NCBI GenBank assembly: GCA_944321635.1
Contig: CALULY010000004.1
Coordinates: 1-64,000, forward strand
Direction: 5' to 3'
DNA length: 64,000 nt
Source: an uncultured Bacteroidaceae bacterium
Lineage (GTDB): Bacteria; Bacteroidota; Bacteroidia; Bacteroidales; Bacteroidaceae
A program made the position numbers and the translations under genes. Positions 8,027 through 16,900 of the stretch are shown piece after piece (within the stretch, counting starts at the first letter, position 1; every line of letters starts with the position of its first letter). The notes under the pieces are model-generated. The model was not told where the DNA came from. It was given only the letters and a program-made list of their open reading frames with translations, and did not search any database.

Positions 8027-8728
8027 ATGAAAACAGAAATCTACAACCTCATCATCCTCGATGAGTCAGGCTCGATGGCTTGTGTCGCGCCGCAAACGAT
8101 CAGCGGTTGCAACGAGACGCTCAACACCATTCGCTCGGCGCAGGAGCAGTATGCAGAGACACAAGACCACTATGTTAGCATCTTCGCTTTCCAGAGTGAC
8201 GGTCAGCGGCTGTCGCGCTATCTCGTCAAAAACGTCCCGGTGCAGGAGGTCGCAAACATCAGCGAAGAGCTTTACGAGCCGTGGGGAGCGACGCCGCTGT
8301 ATGACGCTGTCGGTTCGACGATCGTTGACCTCAAGTCGCTGGTCAAGGAGAGGAGGATGGCCATCGGCAACGTCACCATCATCACTGACGGGATGGAGAA
8401 CGCCTCGTGCCGCTACACCCAGCATCAGGTCGCCAAGATGATCGACGCTCTCAAGGAAGAGGGCTGGTGCTTCAGCTTCATCGGTGCCAACATAGATGTC
8501 AAGGCCGTCGCCTCCGACTTGGGCATCGACAACGCCCTTGAGTTCCGGCAGGACGACCGTGGCACGCGTGAGATGTTCGAGCATGAGAGGCGTGGCCGCA
8601 TGGGATGGTATGGTCGCACGGATGAGGTCTTATGCTGCATCTCACCCAATGGATGCGCCACAGAGGAGGAAGAGAAAGAGGTGAGAAAGAAATTCAAGAA
8701 AGCGTCCAAGGGCTACTTCGACGTCTGA
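8027..8728 (+). CDS. Von Willebrand factor type A domain protein
   Basis: 233 aa, cytoplasmic, with no signal peptide. It opens with a MIDAS motif (LIILDESGSM, i.e. D-x-S-x-S), with the further conserved Thr at GATPLYDA and Asp at IITDGMEN. These make up a complete metal-ion-dependent adhesion site. The C-terminus is charged (EEEEKEVRKKFKKASKG). It is probably co-transcribed with the Nudix-HTH regulator upstream (20 nt gap) and would then share its operators. Cytoplasmic VWA proteins of this size often act with AAA ATPases or in stress responses; no partner is present here, so the role is open. Confidence 0.8.
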   Translation: MKTEIYNLIILDESGSMACVAPQTISGCNETLNTIRSAQEQYAETQDHYVSIFAFQSDGQRLSRYLVKNVPVQEVANISEELYEPWGATPLYDAVGSTIVDLKSLVKERRMAIGNVTIITDGMENASCRYTQHQVAKMIDALKEEGWCFSFIGANIDVKAVASDLGIDNALEFRQDDRGTREMFEHERRGRMGWYGRTDEVLCCISPNGCATEEEEKEVRKKFKKASKGYFDV

Positions 8729-8815
8729 CAACCTGCAACCTGAAATGTGATGTGAAAACACCTTAGGGAGTCCCCCTCCATGCACTCGCCCACACGGGCG
8801 TTTGCATCTGACCGG

Positions 8816-8843
8816 GCCGCCATTGTCTGATGACCTTGGCGGC
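8816..8843 (+). terminator. Possible terminator after the VWA gene
   Basis: GCCGCCA and TGGCGGC are separated by 14 nt and followed by TTTCT. The stem is short and the loop large, so confidence is low. It lies in the gap between convergent genes. Confidence 0.35.
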
Positions 8844-8882
8844 TTTCTCATGGCTGTCTTTGCTGTCGGGAGACGGTGCGGG

Positions 8883-10007
8883 TCAGTCGTGTGGGCATCT
8901 CTCCCACGTCTCTATCAAGTTGCCGTCCACTGTCGCGGCGGATGCCAGGCGTGCCCCCGCCAGTCGTGGTGCTGCCACGCCGTCGCCTATGGTGATGGCG
9001 GGATTGGTCTCGATGCGTGCCTCGTCCCACAGTCCCGCGTCGATGAATGATTGCAGTGTCCGCGCCCCGCCCTCGACGAGCAATGTCTGTATACCCCGCC
9101 TGTGCAGTTCGGTGAGGATGGCTTGGGGCAGTGTGCCCTCTCCAGTGGCTGCGCTGCCGTCATCCGTGCGGTGCATTTGCATCTCCTCAAGCCCCGGGAT
9201 GTCAAGGCCTCGCGGGTTGTCGGTGCAGATGACGGTCGGCACGGTGCCGTCCATGACGTGCAGGCTGCGCGGCAGTCTGCCCTCGCGGTCGATGACCACG
9301 CGCAGAGGGTTTGGACCTGCCCAGTGCCGCACTGTCAGCGTAGGGTCGTCGAGCAACGCGGTGCGCGTCCCAACTGCTATGGCTTGGCACTCGGCTCTGA
9401 GCTTGTGGACGAGCATCCGTGTCACCGGTGTTGACAACACGACGGGGCGGATGCCGCGTGCCGCCTCGTCGGCGGTGCGCAAGGCGTCGATGCATCCGTC
9501 GGACGATTGTGCCCACTTGAGGATGACGTATGGGCGGCGCATCTCCTGGAAGGTGGCAAAGCGGCGGATGAGTGCCCTGCACTCGTCCTCGCAGATGCCC
9601 ACGTCAACCCTGATGCCAGCCTCGCGCAGTATGGCTATGCCCGCGCCGTGCACCTTGGCGAAAGGATCCACGCACCCGACAACGACGCGTGCGAAGCCGC
9701 ACTCGACGAGCAGCCTTGCGCATGGCGGGGTCTTGCCCCAGTGCGAGCACGGTTCGAGGCTGACATAGATGGTCGCCCCCCTCAGCAAGGCTTTGTCCGC
9801 CACCGCCCCGACGGCGTTGACCTCGGCATGGGCTTGCCCGCACCGCCTGTGCCATCCCTCGCCGATGATGCGCCCGTCGCGCACGATGACCGCCCCGACG
9901 GTCGGGTTGGGAGCGGCGTGCAGGATGCCTTTGCGTGCCAGTTGGATGCAGCGTCGCATGAATGCCTCGTCACTCGTCTGTCTTGCCTGTGTCGTGTCTG
10001 TTGCCAT
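8883..10007 (-). CDS. ribD: Riboflavin biosynthesis bifunctional deaminase/reductase RibD
   Basis: 374 aa. The N-terminal deaminase domain carries the zinc-site motifs HAEVNA and PCSHWGKTPPC, which deaminate the pyrimidine intermediate made from GTP. The C-terminal half is the NADPH-dependent reductase (YVILKWAQSSDG, then a glycine-rich LLVEGGARTL). Together they carry out the second and third steps of riboflavin synthesis. No FMN riboswitch structure is seen upstream; only a -7-like element is. The gene is divergent from prmC, with the second GEVED gene between them. Confidence 0.95.
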   Translation of the reverse strand: MATDTTQARQTSDEAFMRRCIQLARKGILHAAPNPTVGAVIVRDGRIIGEGWHRRCGQAHAEVNAVGAVADKALLRGATIYVSLEPCSHWGKTPPCARLLVECGFARVVVGCVDPFAKVHGAGIAILREAGIRVDVGICEDECRALIRRFATFQEMRRPYVILKWAQSSDGCIDALRTADEAARGIRPVVLSTPVTRMLVHKLRAECQAIAVGTRTALLDDPTLTVRHWAGPNPLRVVIDREGRLPRSLHVMDGTVPTVICTDNPRGLDIPGLEEMQMHRTDDGSAATGEGTLPQAILTELHRRGIQTLLVEGGARTLQSFIDAGLWDEARIETNPAITIGDGVAAPRLAGARLASAATVDGNLIETWERCPHD

Positions 10008-10054
10008 GGTCGATGTCGTTTGTCGTGTCTTGTATGGGGGAATGCCCCGTGTGG

Positions 10055-10062
10055 CAAAGTTA
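10055..10062 (-). promoter_or_regulatory. Possible -7 element for ribD
   Basis: Reads TAACTTTG on the reverse strand, a full match to TAnnTTTG, 48 nt before the ribD start. No clear -33 box lies at the right distance. Confidence 0.35.
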
Positions 10063-10135
10063 ATGCTATGATCCCAAACAACATCACCCGGAGCACCCGC
10101 ATCCTCTCGTCACCTTGCCTCTTGGCACAAAAAGA

Positions 10136-10177
10136 GCCACGCCCCGACCGACATCTTCTGTCAGTCCGGGCGCGGCC
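10136..10177 (-). terminator. Terminator of the second GEVED gene
   Basis: An inverted repeat (GCCACGCCC / GGGCGCGGC with inner TGTCAG/CCGACA pairing) followed on the reverse strand by CTTTTTG. It is nearly identical to the terminator at 2086-2128, which suggests gene and terminator were duplicated together. Confidence 0.75.
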
Positions 10178-10234
10178 TTTCTGTCACTCAGTGCTTGGCG
10201 TGTTGCCACCAAGCCTGTCGTTGCCGGTCTGTGC

Positions 10235-12496
10235 TTACTTCACAAACTTGATGTAGTTGCCATCGACCTTGGCGACATAGACCCCGTCGGGCATACCCGC
10301 CATCGACACTGCCGTCACCCCTTGGAGGCGTGCCACGCTCGTGCCGTTGACTGCGAATATCTCCACGCTTGCAGCGTCGCCGACATAAAGCGTCTCGCTC
10401 TCGCTGTCATAGTAGGTCTCGCCTGCTTCGACCGCATCGATGCCCGTGAGGTCAGTCACCTCGATGGTGAGAGTCGTGGCCTCGGTGATCGTAGCGATGT
10501 AGTCGTAAGTGTCGCTGCCGTCAGCATGTTGCAGGTCGGCCGGCTCGTCGTTGACGCTGAGGCTGATCTTCACGTCGTTTTCAGGGACGGTGCTGGTGAT
10601 GGATGCTTGGTATTTTTCGCCCTCCATGAGCACATCGCCGCTGGTGAGGTCACGGTCTGCGGTGAACACCTCTACGTCCACGAGTTCAGCCCCGTCGCCC
10701 GTCACTTCCCAAGTCAGCGGGTAGTAGTTGATGACCTCGGCGTTGACGACAATCTCGTTTGTCTCCTCGACCATGCCGGTGTAGGTGTAGCTGCCCGTCT
10801 CAGGCACGAGCGACATCTCCCTCTCCTCGTCGTTGACGGTCAGTGTCACTTCGAGCGCGTCGGTCGCGTTGCTCATGTCCACGTTGACGGTGTACTGTTT
10901 GCCCATCGTCACTTGGTCGCCGCTCTCGATGGCAGCGTCATCGACAGTGACGGTGACAGCCACCTGGTCAGCGCCCGTGCCGGTGACAGAGTAGTTGACC
11001 GGGCATTTGACCTCGTAGACTGTGATAGCGAAGTCGTAGGCCACGCCGTTCCTCAGTTCGCCATGGAAGTCATGGAAGACCTTCGTCGCCCAATCGTCAG
11101 AGTAGGGGTTGGGCGCCATGTAGACGACCCTCATGCGGTAGGTTCCCGGCTGCACGCCCGCAGGCACAGCGAAAGTCCTCGACCACCCGTCCGTGATGTT
11201 GCCGTCGGGGTCGCCGAAGTTGTTGTCCTCGCCATCCTTGCCGACACCCTCGTAGACCTCGCCCTCGTCGTCGAAGTCAAAGTCGTTGTTCCAGTCGATG
11301 AACGCCGCCTGGCGCGTCCAGACGAGTTCCGGCTCGCAGATCTCATCCTTGTCGTCGTGCGTGTAGGTGATGTTGTTGTTGTAGGTCTTGAAGTTGACGG
11401 TGAACTCCTTGACACCCTGGTCCATCATGATTTGCATACCGGTCTTGTCGATGACAGCCCCCTCTTCCTGCTGCTCGTGCAGCGTGGTGTAGGGTGTGAA
11501 AGGCAGCTCATCCTCGTTGGTGATGGTGAACAGCGTCATCGTCTGCACCTTGTCGCCGCTCACGCTCACCTCGCTCAGGTAGCGGTTCTGCTGGTTCAGC
11601 CCGACCTCGTAGTAGCGTGTCATCACGGGATAGTCCAGCGTCTTGAACTGTGCCACGAAACTTGCATCCTCCCGTCCGTCGTAGACGTAGGGGTTGCGGT
11701 AGCTGACCACCGTCTCATCCTCTGCATCGACCCAGCGGTAGAACATATAGCCCTCTTCCGCCGTCGCCGTCAGCGTGACTGCCGCGCCAAGGCTCACCTC
11801 GGCCGTCGTGCCGCTCTGCCCCTGGATGGCGACAGTGCCCTGCTCGTCATCGGATGATGCGACGGTCACGGTCTTGAGTTCCTCCTCCGTGCCGTAGGTG
11901 AACGGGTAGAAGAACCATCCCGAGCTTGTCGCCTCGTCGCCTTTCCAGAGTGTGATGTGGTACAAGCCTTCTTTGTACGAATTGTCAGTCCAGTTCATCA
12001 CGTTCATGTAAGACTCGGTCCTGACATCCTGCAAGACATACTGTCCCTCGACGGTGTTTGCCACCCCGGTCGAGATCGATGTCATCAGGTGCAGCGTCGT
12101 GCCGGCTTCGGACATGGTGATGAATTTGTTGCTGCCGTTAGTCACCTCGTTGCCGACGTTGACCCTCAGGCCGCCGTTGCAGCTGACGAGGTAGATGTTG
12201 CCGTTGCCCGCGTCCTCAAGCCTCCAGAGCAGGGTGGCGTCGGCTTGTTCCTGCGTCAGCCCGGACTTGTACTGTTCCGTCACCAGCTGGTTGCCGTCCC
12301 ACTTCATGTAGCGGCTCTCCCTGCCGTCGTTGGCTGCCGGGTTTGTTGACATGATGGCATACCACTGCGGGGCTTCCTCGGTGCTGATTTGCGGCTCGAC
12401 CCATCCGTCAAAGGGTGTCACTTGCGCGTTGGCTTGCAGGCAGGCGACACCCATGGCGGCGGCGAGCATGAGTGTTAGAGTAAAGTTTTGTTTCAT
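10235..12496 (-). CDS. Secreted GEVED-domain surface protein, paralogue of the one at 2180-4477
   Basis: 753 aa with a signal peptide (ends ..CLQANAQ). The N-terminal ~190 aa differ from the paralogue and look like another ligand-binding module (beta-rich, Trp-rich). From ~residue 205 onward the two run in parallel: InlB-like repeat (AEEGYMFYRWVDA), GEVED domain (AFIDWNNDFDFDDEGEVYEG), a strand with NPYSDDWATKVFHDFHGELR, two Ig-like repeats, and the same Por-type tail (MPDGVYVAKVDGNYIKFVK). The pair therefore differ mainly in the N-terminal head. The gene has its own promoter and terminator and stands alone between ribD and prmC. Confidence 0.85.
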   Translation of the reverse strand: MKQNFTLTLMLAAAMGVACLQANAQVTPFDGWVEPQISTEEAPQWYAIMSTNPAANDGRESRYMKWDGNQLVTEQYKSGLTQEQADATLLWRLEDAGNGNIYLVSCNGGLRVNVGNEVTNGSNKFITMSEAGTTLHLMTSISTGVANTVEGQYVLQDVRTESYMNVMNWTDNSYKEGLYHITLWKGDEATSSGWFFYPFTYGTEEELKTVTVASSDDEQGTVAIQGQSGTTAEVSLGAAVTLTATAEEGYMFYRWVDAEDETVVSYRNPYVYDGREDASFVAQFKTLDYPVMTRYYEVGLNQQNRYLSEVSVSGDKVQTMTLFTITNEDELPFTPYTTLHEQQEEGAVIDKTGMQIMMDQGVKEFTVNFKTYNNNITYTHDDKDEICEPELVWTRQAAFIDWNNDFDFDDEGEVYEGVGKDGEDNNFGDPDGNITDGWSRTFAVPAGVQPGTYRMRVVYMAPNPYSDDWATKVFHDFHGELRNGVAYDFAITVYEVKCPVNYSVTGTGADQVAVTVTVDDAAIESGDQVTMGKQYTVNVDMSNATDALEVTLTVNDEEREMSLVPETGSYTYTGMVEETNEIVVNAEVINYYPLTWEVTGDGAELVDVEVFTADRDLTSGDVLMEGEKYQASITSTVPENDVKISLSVNDEPADLQHADGSDTYDYIATITEATTLTIEVTDLTGIDAVEAGETYYDSESETLYVGDAASVEIFAVNGTSVARLQGVTAVSMAGMPDGVYVAKVDGNYIKFVK

Positions 12497-12561
12497 TGCT
12501 GTTTAACGTTTTGAGTGTTTAAGGTTTGTGTCTGTTTCTCGCGATTAGGTCTTGTATGCCG

Positions 12562-12596
12562 CAAAGATAGTGATTTAACTCGACTGATGCCACAAA
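12562..12596 (-). promoter_or_regulatory. Promoter of the second GEVED gene
   Basis: On the reverse strand TTTG (12596-12593), a 23 nt spacer, and TATCTTTG (12569-12562). The -7 is a perfect match; the spacer is slightly long for the Bacteroidetes consensus. The start codon lies 66 nt downstream. Confidence 0.55.
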
Positions 12597-12812
12597 TTTT
12601 GGTTGATTGACATTGCCTGGAGTGAAACAATTTTTTGCATACTACCCTTTTGCCGTTTGCATCCGATGCAAGCGTCCGGGACATACGATCCTGCCCGCCT
12701 TTGGGTGCGATGCCGCAGTGCCCGGTCCCGGTTGATGCGTGCCGATGCCCTGGGACGTGCCATCCACCATGGATGCACAAAAAGCACAAGAGTGTGCAGG
12801 AGCGAAAAGAAA

Positions 12813-13086
12813 TGTTTTTTCTTTTACACTCCTCATGGAGTGTTTTCTTTATGTTACCGTAACTGTATACGTTACTGTTACTGTATAGCATTGCTATGCA
12901 TTGCAATGCATACATGAGCATAGTTGAGCATACATGAGCATAGTTGTTATGTGCGTGTTTTCTTTGACACTCGTAAGAGTGTTTTCTTTATATATCCGTA
13001 TCTGTATCTGTATACGTATCCGTATCTGTATAGCCGAGCATTGCCGAGCTTTGCCGGGCAATGCCGGGCAATGCCGGGCAAATGCT
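12813..13086. repeat. Two-unit intergenic composite repeat (hairpin, hexamer array, short tandem repeats)
   Basis: Two successive units share one layout. Each has a hairpin flanked by T-rich tracts: ACACTC-CTCATG-GAGTGT at 12826-12843, and ACACTC-GTAA-GAGTGT at 12967-12982, both followed by TTTTCTTTAT. Each then has a run of hexamers around GTATAC (GTTACC, GTAACT, GTATAC, GTTACT... in the first; GTATCT, GTATCT, GTATAC, GTATCC... in the second). Last come short tandem repeats: GAGCATACAT/GAGCATAGTT in unit 1, and GAGCATTGCC/GGGCAATGCC in unit 2. No convincing gene lies between 12497 and 13174. The hairpins could act as terminators. Confidence 0.75.
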
Positions 13087-13174
13087 TTGCCGCGACACTG
13101 TTTTGTTTGTCCTGCTGCGGCGCGGTGTGGCGATTTTGCCCTATCTTTACGCGGATTGTGCTCATAGTGTAGTG

Positions 13175-14017
13175 ATGGAAAGGTTGACGCAGATGTTGAG
13201 ACGGAGGCTTGCCCCTCGCTATGCCGGCGGCGAGCTCGACGGCGTGGTGCGTGCCCTGTGCGAGGATTTGCTCGGGCTGGGGATGCCTGCCATGTTGTTT
13301 GCCACGGATGCTGACCTCGACGACGGGCGGCGCGGCGTGCTCGATGCCGCCGTGTCGCGGTTGCTCGGCGGCGAGCCGGTGCAGCACGTGACGGGTGTGG
13401 CGTTGTTCCGTGGGCTGAGGCTGCACGTGACGCGCGACACCCTCATCCCGCGTCCCGAGACGGGCGGGTTGGTGGACTTGGCATCCGAGGCGTTTGCCGG
13501 GCGTGACGGGGTGTCCGTGCTCGACCTCTGCACAGGGTCGGGGTGCGTTGCGATAGCCATTGCGCACGACAACCCTTCTTGGCGCGTCTCGGCATCGGAC
13601 ATCTCGCCCGCCGCCGTCGAGGTGGCACTGGCCAACGCCGCCGCCTGCGGGGTGGATGTCGCGGTGGATGTGGCTGATGTCTTCGCTGCCGGCTATGCTC
13701 CCGGGGCGTTCGACCTGGTGACGTGCAACCCGCCCTACGTCCTGCCTTCGGAGAGGGCGGGGATGGACGACACGGTGCTGTCGCATGAGCCGGTGACGGC
13801 GTTGTTCGTGCCCGAGGACGAGCCGCTGCTCTACTACCGTGCCGTCGGCGAGGGCGCGCGGCGGTGGCTGAGGGGCGGTGGCGTGCTGCTGTTTGAGATC
13901 AACCGCGCCTTCGCCGACGAGACCTGCGCGCTGCTGCGCTCGCTCGGCTATGTGGGCGTGGAGGCGGCGAGGGACTATGTGAGCAATTGGAGGTTTGTCA
14001 AAGCTGTCAAGGAATGA
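13175..14017 (+). CDS. prmC: Peptide chain release factor N5-glutamine methyltransferase PrmC (HemK)
   Basis: 280 aa from the ATG at 13175; the longer frame upstream runs through the repeat region and is not used. It methylates the GGQ glutamine of release factors RF1/RF2 with SAM. The sequence shows a helical N-terminal domain with the HVTG / IPRPET block, the SAM-binding motif (VLDLCTGSGCVAIAIA), and the catalytic NPPY (TCNPPYVLPSE). It is the first gene of a tightly packed run with recX (4-nt ATGA overlap) and comF. Confidence 0.95.
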   Translation: MERLTQMLRRRLAPRYAGGELDGVVRALCEDLLGLGMPAMLFATDADLDDGRRGVLDAAVSRLLGGEPVQHVTGVALFRGLRLHVTRDTLIPRPETGGLVDLASEAFAGRDGVSVLDLCTGSGCVAIAIAHDNPSWRVSASDISPAAVEVALANAAACGVDVAVDVADVFAAGYAPGAFDLVTCNPPYVLPSERAGMDDTVLSHEPVTALFVPEDEPLLYYRAVGEGARRWLRGGGVLLFEINRAFADETCALLRSLGYVGVEAARDYVSNWRFVKAVKE

Positions 14018-14484
14018 GAAAAGAGATTACCCCTTCGCAAGCCTTGTCGCGTGCCGCCGCATGGTGCTCGCGCGGCGAGCGTTGCACCGCCGACGTGCGT
14101 GCCAAGCTGGACGCATGGGGGCTGGACGTTGAGGATGCCGATGCCGTGATGGAGGCTTTGGTGGCGGATGGCTATGTCGATGACCTGCGCTATGCAAAGG
14201 CATTTGCCGGCGACCGTGCGCGGTTGTCAGGGTGGGGCAGGGTCAAGATCGCCTATGCCTTGCGTGCCAAGGGCATCGCCGATGCGGCCGTGCGCGAGGC
14301 GTTGGACGGTGTGGACGACGATGACTATGCCGCGAGCATGGACAAGGCGATGTCGTCCAAGGCACGCCTGATGACCGAGGACGACAGGTTCAAGCGCAAG
14401 GCTAAACTCATCAGGTTTGGCGTGTCGCGGGGCTATGACTACGGTGCTGTGGCACGGTGGGTGGAGGAGCATGATGGGCTTTAG
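14014..14484 (+). CDS. recX: Regulatory protein RecX
   Basis: 156 aa of tandem three-helix repeats, as in RecX proteins that bind and restrain RecA filaments (Y-V-D-D-L-R-Y-A-K-A-F block, then GWGRVKIAYALRAKGI). The ATG at 14014 overlaps the prmC stop by 4 nt (ATGA), implying translational coupling. The stop is TAG at 14482-14484, evidence that TAG is an ordinary stop codon in this genome. Confidence 0.88.
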   Translation: MRKEITPSQALSRAAAWCSRGERCTADVRAKLDAWGLDVEDADAVMEALVADGYVDDLRYAKAFAGDRARLSGWGRVKIAYALRAKGIADAAVREALDGVDDDDYAASMDKAMSSKARLMTEDDRFKRKAKLIRFGVSRGYDYGAVARWVEEHDGL

Positions 14485-15157
14485 CGTGCTGCCGGCCTTG
14501 GGCGAAGTGCTTTTCCCACGCTTGTGCGAGGCTTGCGGGAGCCGCCTCAATGCCGGCGACGTGGCGTTGTGCGCCGTGTGCCAGTCACGGCTGCCGTTCA
14601 GGGCGTGCATCGACACCGGGTTTGACGAAGATGTCGAGTGCGAGCGGCTCCCGAGGCGTGTGATGGCTGTTTTCACCTACGTGCACGGTGGGATGCTCCA
14701 CAAGCTCGTGGCCAAGGTCAAGCACGGCGGCCGCCGCGACCTCGCCCGCAGCCTGGGCCGTCTTGCTGCCGTCGAGGCGGGGAGGGCGGGGGCTTTTGAC
14801 GGCGTGGATGTCATCGTGCCTGTCCCGCTCGACCCGGCCAAGCTGCGCCGCAGGGGTTACAATCAAGCTTTTGAGATGGCCATGGGCGTCTCACAGCACA
14901 CGGGCATCCCCGTCGCCGATGTGCTTGCCAGGGCGGGCGGCGGCGACAGCCAGAAGAGCAAGCGGGCCGGTGAGCGCGAGCGCAATGTCAAGGGTGCTTT
15001 TGCCATCGTTGATGCCTCCTCATGCGCGGGCCGACATGTGCTCATCGTGGATGACGTGATGACCACCGGGGCGACGCTGGCCGAGTGCGCCGCTTTGCTG
15101 TCGGGCTGCGCGGCATCGGTGTCGGTACTTGCCGTGGCGCGGACGGCGGTGGTGTGA
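14471..15157 (+). CDS. comF: ComF family phosphoribosyltransferase-like protein
   Basis: 228 aa from the ATG at 14471 (14474 is also possible), overlapping the end of recX. An N-terminal zinc-finger-like segment (CEACGSRL, CAVCQSRL) precedes a type I PRTase domain with the PRPP loop VLIVDDVMTTGATL. ComF proteins take part in DNA uptake or DNA metabolism; many non-competent bacteria keep them. The PRTase half retains RRRGYNQA and the acidic pair of the PRPP motif. It is the last gene of the prmC-recX-comF run. Confidence 0.9.
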   Translation: MMGFSVLPALGEVLFPRLCEACGSRLNAGDVALCAVCQSRLPFRACIDTGFDEDVECERLPRRVMAVFTYVHGGMLHKLVAKVKHGGRRDLARSLGRLAAVEAGRAGAFDGVDVIVPVPLDPAKLRRRGYNQAFEMAMGVSQHTGIPVADVLARAGGGDSQKSKRAGERERNVKGAFAIVDASSCAGRHVLIVDDVMTTGATLAECAALLSGCAASVSVLAVARTAVV

Positions 15158-15275
15158 CTGGCGGATGTGCCGGGGAATGCTGGGGGAATATGCTCCGTCG
15201 GGACGGCTGGCGTCCGGCGTGGACGGGATGAGTGGGAGCGGCGCAGGCATACTTGTTTGCTAATCTATGTTTATC

Positions 15276-15308
15276 TTTCGCATTTATCACAGGTTTTCCA
15301 TAATTTTG
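15276..15308 (+). promoter_or_regulatory. Promoter of purH
   Basis: TAATTTTG at 15301-15308 matches the -7 consensus. TTTC at 15276-15279 stands in for the -33 TTTG (one mismatch), with a 21 nt spacer. The purH ATG is 15 nt after the -7, so the leader is very short. Confidence 0.55.
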
Positions 15309-15322
15309 CAAAGTCTAACAAA

Positions 15323-16858
15323 ATGAGCAAGATTATGTCTGAAAGAAAGAAGATAAAGACCGCCCTCGTCTCTGTCTACCACAAGGAAGGACTTGACGAG
15401 ATCATCACCCGTCTGCATGACAATGGTGTCAAATTCCTTTCCACCGGCGGCACGCGCCAGTTCATCGAGTCGATGGGCTATGAGTGCGAGGCGGTGGAAG
15501 ACCTGACCTCCTACCCGTCCATCCTCGGGGGACGTGTCAAGACGCTGCATCCCAAGGTGTTCGGCGGCATCCTTTGCCGTCGCGACATGGAGCAGGACAG
15601 GAAACAGGTGGAGCAGTATGAAATCCCCGAGATAGACCTCGTGATCGTCGATCTCTACCCATTCGAGGCCACGGTCGCTTCGGGTGCGAGCGAGGCCGAC
15701 ATCATCGAGAAAATCGACATAGGCGGCATCTCCCTCATCCGCGCCGGCGCCAAGAACTTCAAGGATGTCGTCATCGTTGCTTCGCAAGCCCAGTACCAGC
15801 CTTTGCTCGACATCCTGTGCGAGAACGGTGCATCGACATCGCAGGAGGAACGCGCGTGGTTCGCCAAGGAGGCATTCGGGGTCTCGTCCTACTATGACAC
15901 CGCCATCTTCAACTACTTCGACAAGGGCGGCAACTCGTCTTTCCGCTGCGCCGTGGAACCGCAGAAGGTGTTGCGCTATGGCGAGAACCCGCACCAGAGG
16001 GGGATGTTCTTCGGCGACTTTGACGCAATGTTCGACCAGTTGCACGGCAAGGAGATCTCCTACAACAACCTGCTTGACATCAACGCGGCTGTGGATCTCA
16101 TCGACGAGTTTGACGAGACCACATTCGCGGTGCTCAAGCACAACAACGCCTGCGGGCTGGCTTCGCGGCCGACACTCGTAGAGGCTTGGCGTGATGCCCT
16201 CGCCGGCGACCCGGTGTCAGCGTTTGGCGGGGTGCTGGTGACGAACCGTCCTGTTGACAAGGCTACGGCCGAGGAGGTCGGGAAGATATTTTTTGAGGTC
16301 ATCATCGCGCCCGACTATGACATGGACGCACTGGAGATCCTCTCGCAGAAGAAGAACCGCATCGTCCTCGTCCGCAAGGAAGTCGAGTTGCCCAAGCGTC
16401 AATTCCGCTCGGTGCTCAACGGCGTGCTCGTGCAAGACCGCGACACCAAGGTCGAGACACCTGCCGACCTGACAAGCGTCACGGACAAGAAAGCCACGGA
16501 GCGCGAGGTGGAGGATATGCTCTTCGCCAACAAAATCGTCAAGAACAGCAAGTCAAACTCCATCGTCCTCGCCAAGAACAAACAGCTCGTGGCAAGCGGC
16601 GTGGGACAGACCTCTCGCGTGGACGCCCTCAAGCAGGCGGTGGAGAAAGCCAAGTCATTCGGCTTCGACCTGCACGGGGCGGTGATGGCGTCGGACGCGT
16701 TCTTCCCGTTCGCGGACTGCGTGGAGATTGCCGGCAACGAAGGCATCACGGCGGTCATACAGCCCGGCGGTTCGATCAGGGACAAGGAGTCGTTTGACTA
16801 CTGCAACGAGCATGGCATGGCGATGGTGACGACAGGTTTCCGCCATTTCAAACACTGA
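15323..16858 (+). CDS. purH: Bifunctional AICAR formyltransferase/IMP cyclohydrolase PurH
   Basis: 511 aa from the ATG at 15323 (MSKIMSERKK). It catalyses the last two steps of IMP synthesis. The N-terminal IMP cyclohydrolase (MGS-like) domain shows STGGTRQF and GGRVKTLHPKVFGG. The C-terminal formyltransferase shows RYGENPHQRG, the catalytic KHNNACG and AFGGVLVTNR, then FFPFADCVE and IQPGGSIRD. The length matches the family. An in-frame extension back to 15167 crosses the promoter and is rejected. In Bacteroidales purH commonly precedes mreB, as here. Confidence 0.96.
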   Translation: MSKIMSERKKIKTALVSVYHKEGLDEIITRLHDNGVKFLSTGGTRQFIESMGYECEAVEDLTSYPSILGGRVKTLHPKVFGGILCRRDMEQDRKQVEQYEIPEIDLVIVDLYPFEATVASGASEADIIEKIDIGGISLIRAGAKNFKDVVIVASQAQYQPLLDILCENGASTSQEERAWFAKEAFGVSSYYDTAIFNYFDKGGNSSFRCAVEPQKVLRYGENPHQRGMFFGDFDAMFDQLHGKEISYNNLLDINAAVDLIDEFDETTFAVLKHNNACGLASRPTLVEAWRDALAGDPVSAFGGVLVTNRPVDKATAEEVGKIFFEVIIAPDYDMDALEILSQKKNRIVLVRKEVELPKRQFRSVLNGVLVQDRDTKVETPADLTSVTDKKATEREVEDMLFANKIVKNSKSNSIVLAKNKQLVASGVGQTSRVDALKQAVEKAKSFGFDLHGAVMASDAFFPFADCVEIAGNEGITAVIQPGGSIRDKESFDYCNEHGMAMVTTGFRHFKH

Positions 16859-16900
16859 TCAGGCAGCATAAACACAAACACGAGATAGGAGAAAACGAAA

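Noticed and set aside
10008-10130. FMN riboswitch before ribD
   Set aside because: None of the conserved RFN-element segments are visible and the leader is only ~45 nt.
10115-11857. 580-codon + strand open frame
   Set aside because: Antisense shadow of the second GEVED gene; no motif and low-complexity composition.
12493-12921. 142-codon - strand open frame in the repeat region
   Set aside because: It is made of repeat and promoter sequence, has no conserved look, and ends at the GEVED gene start.
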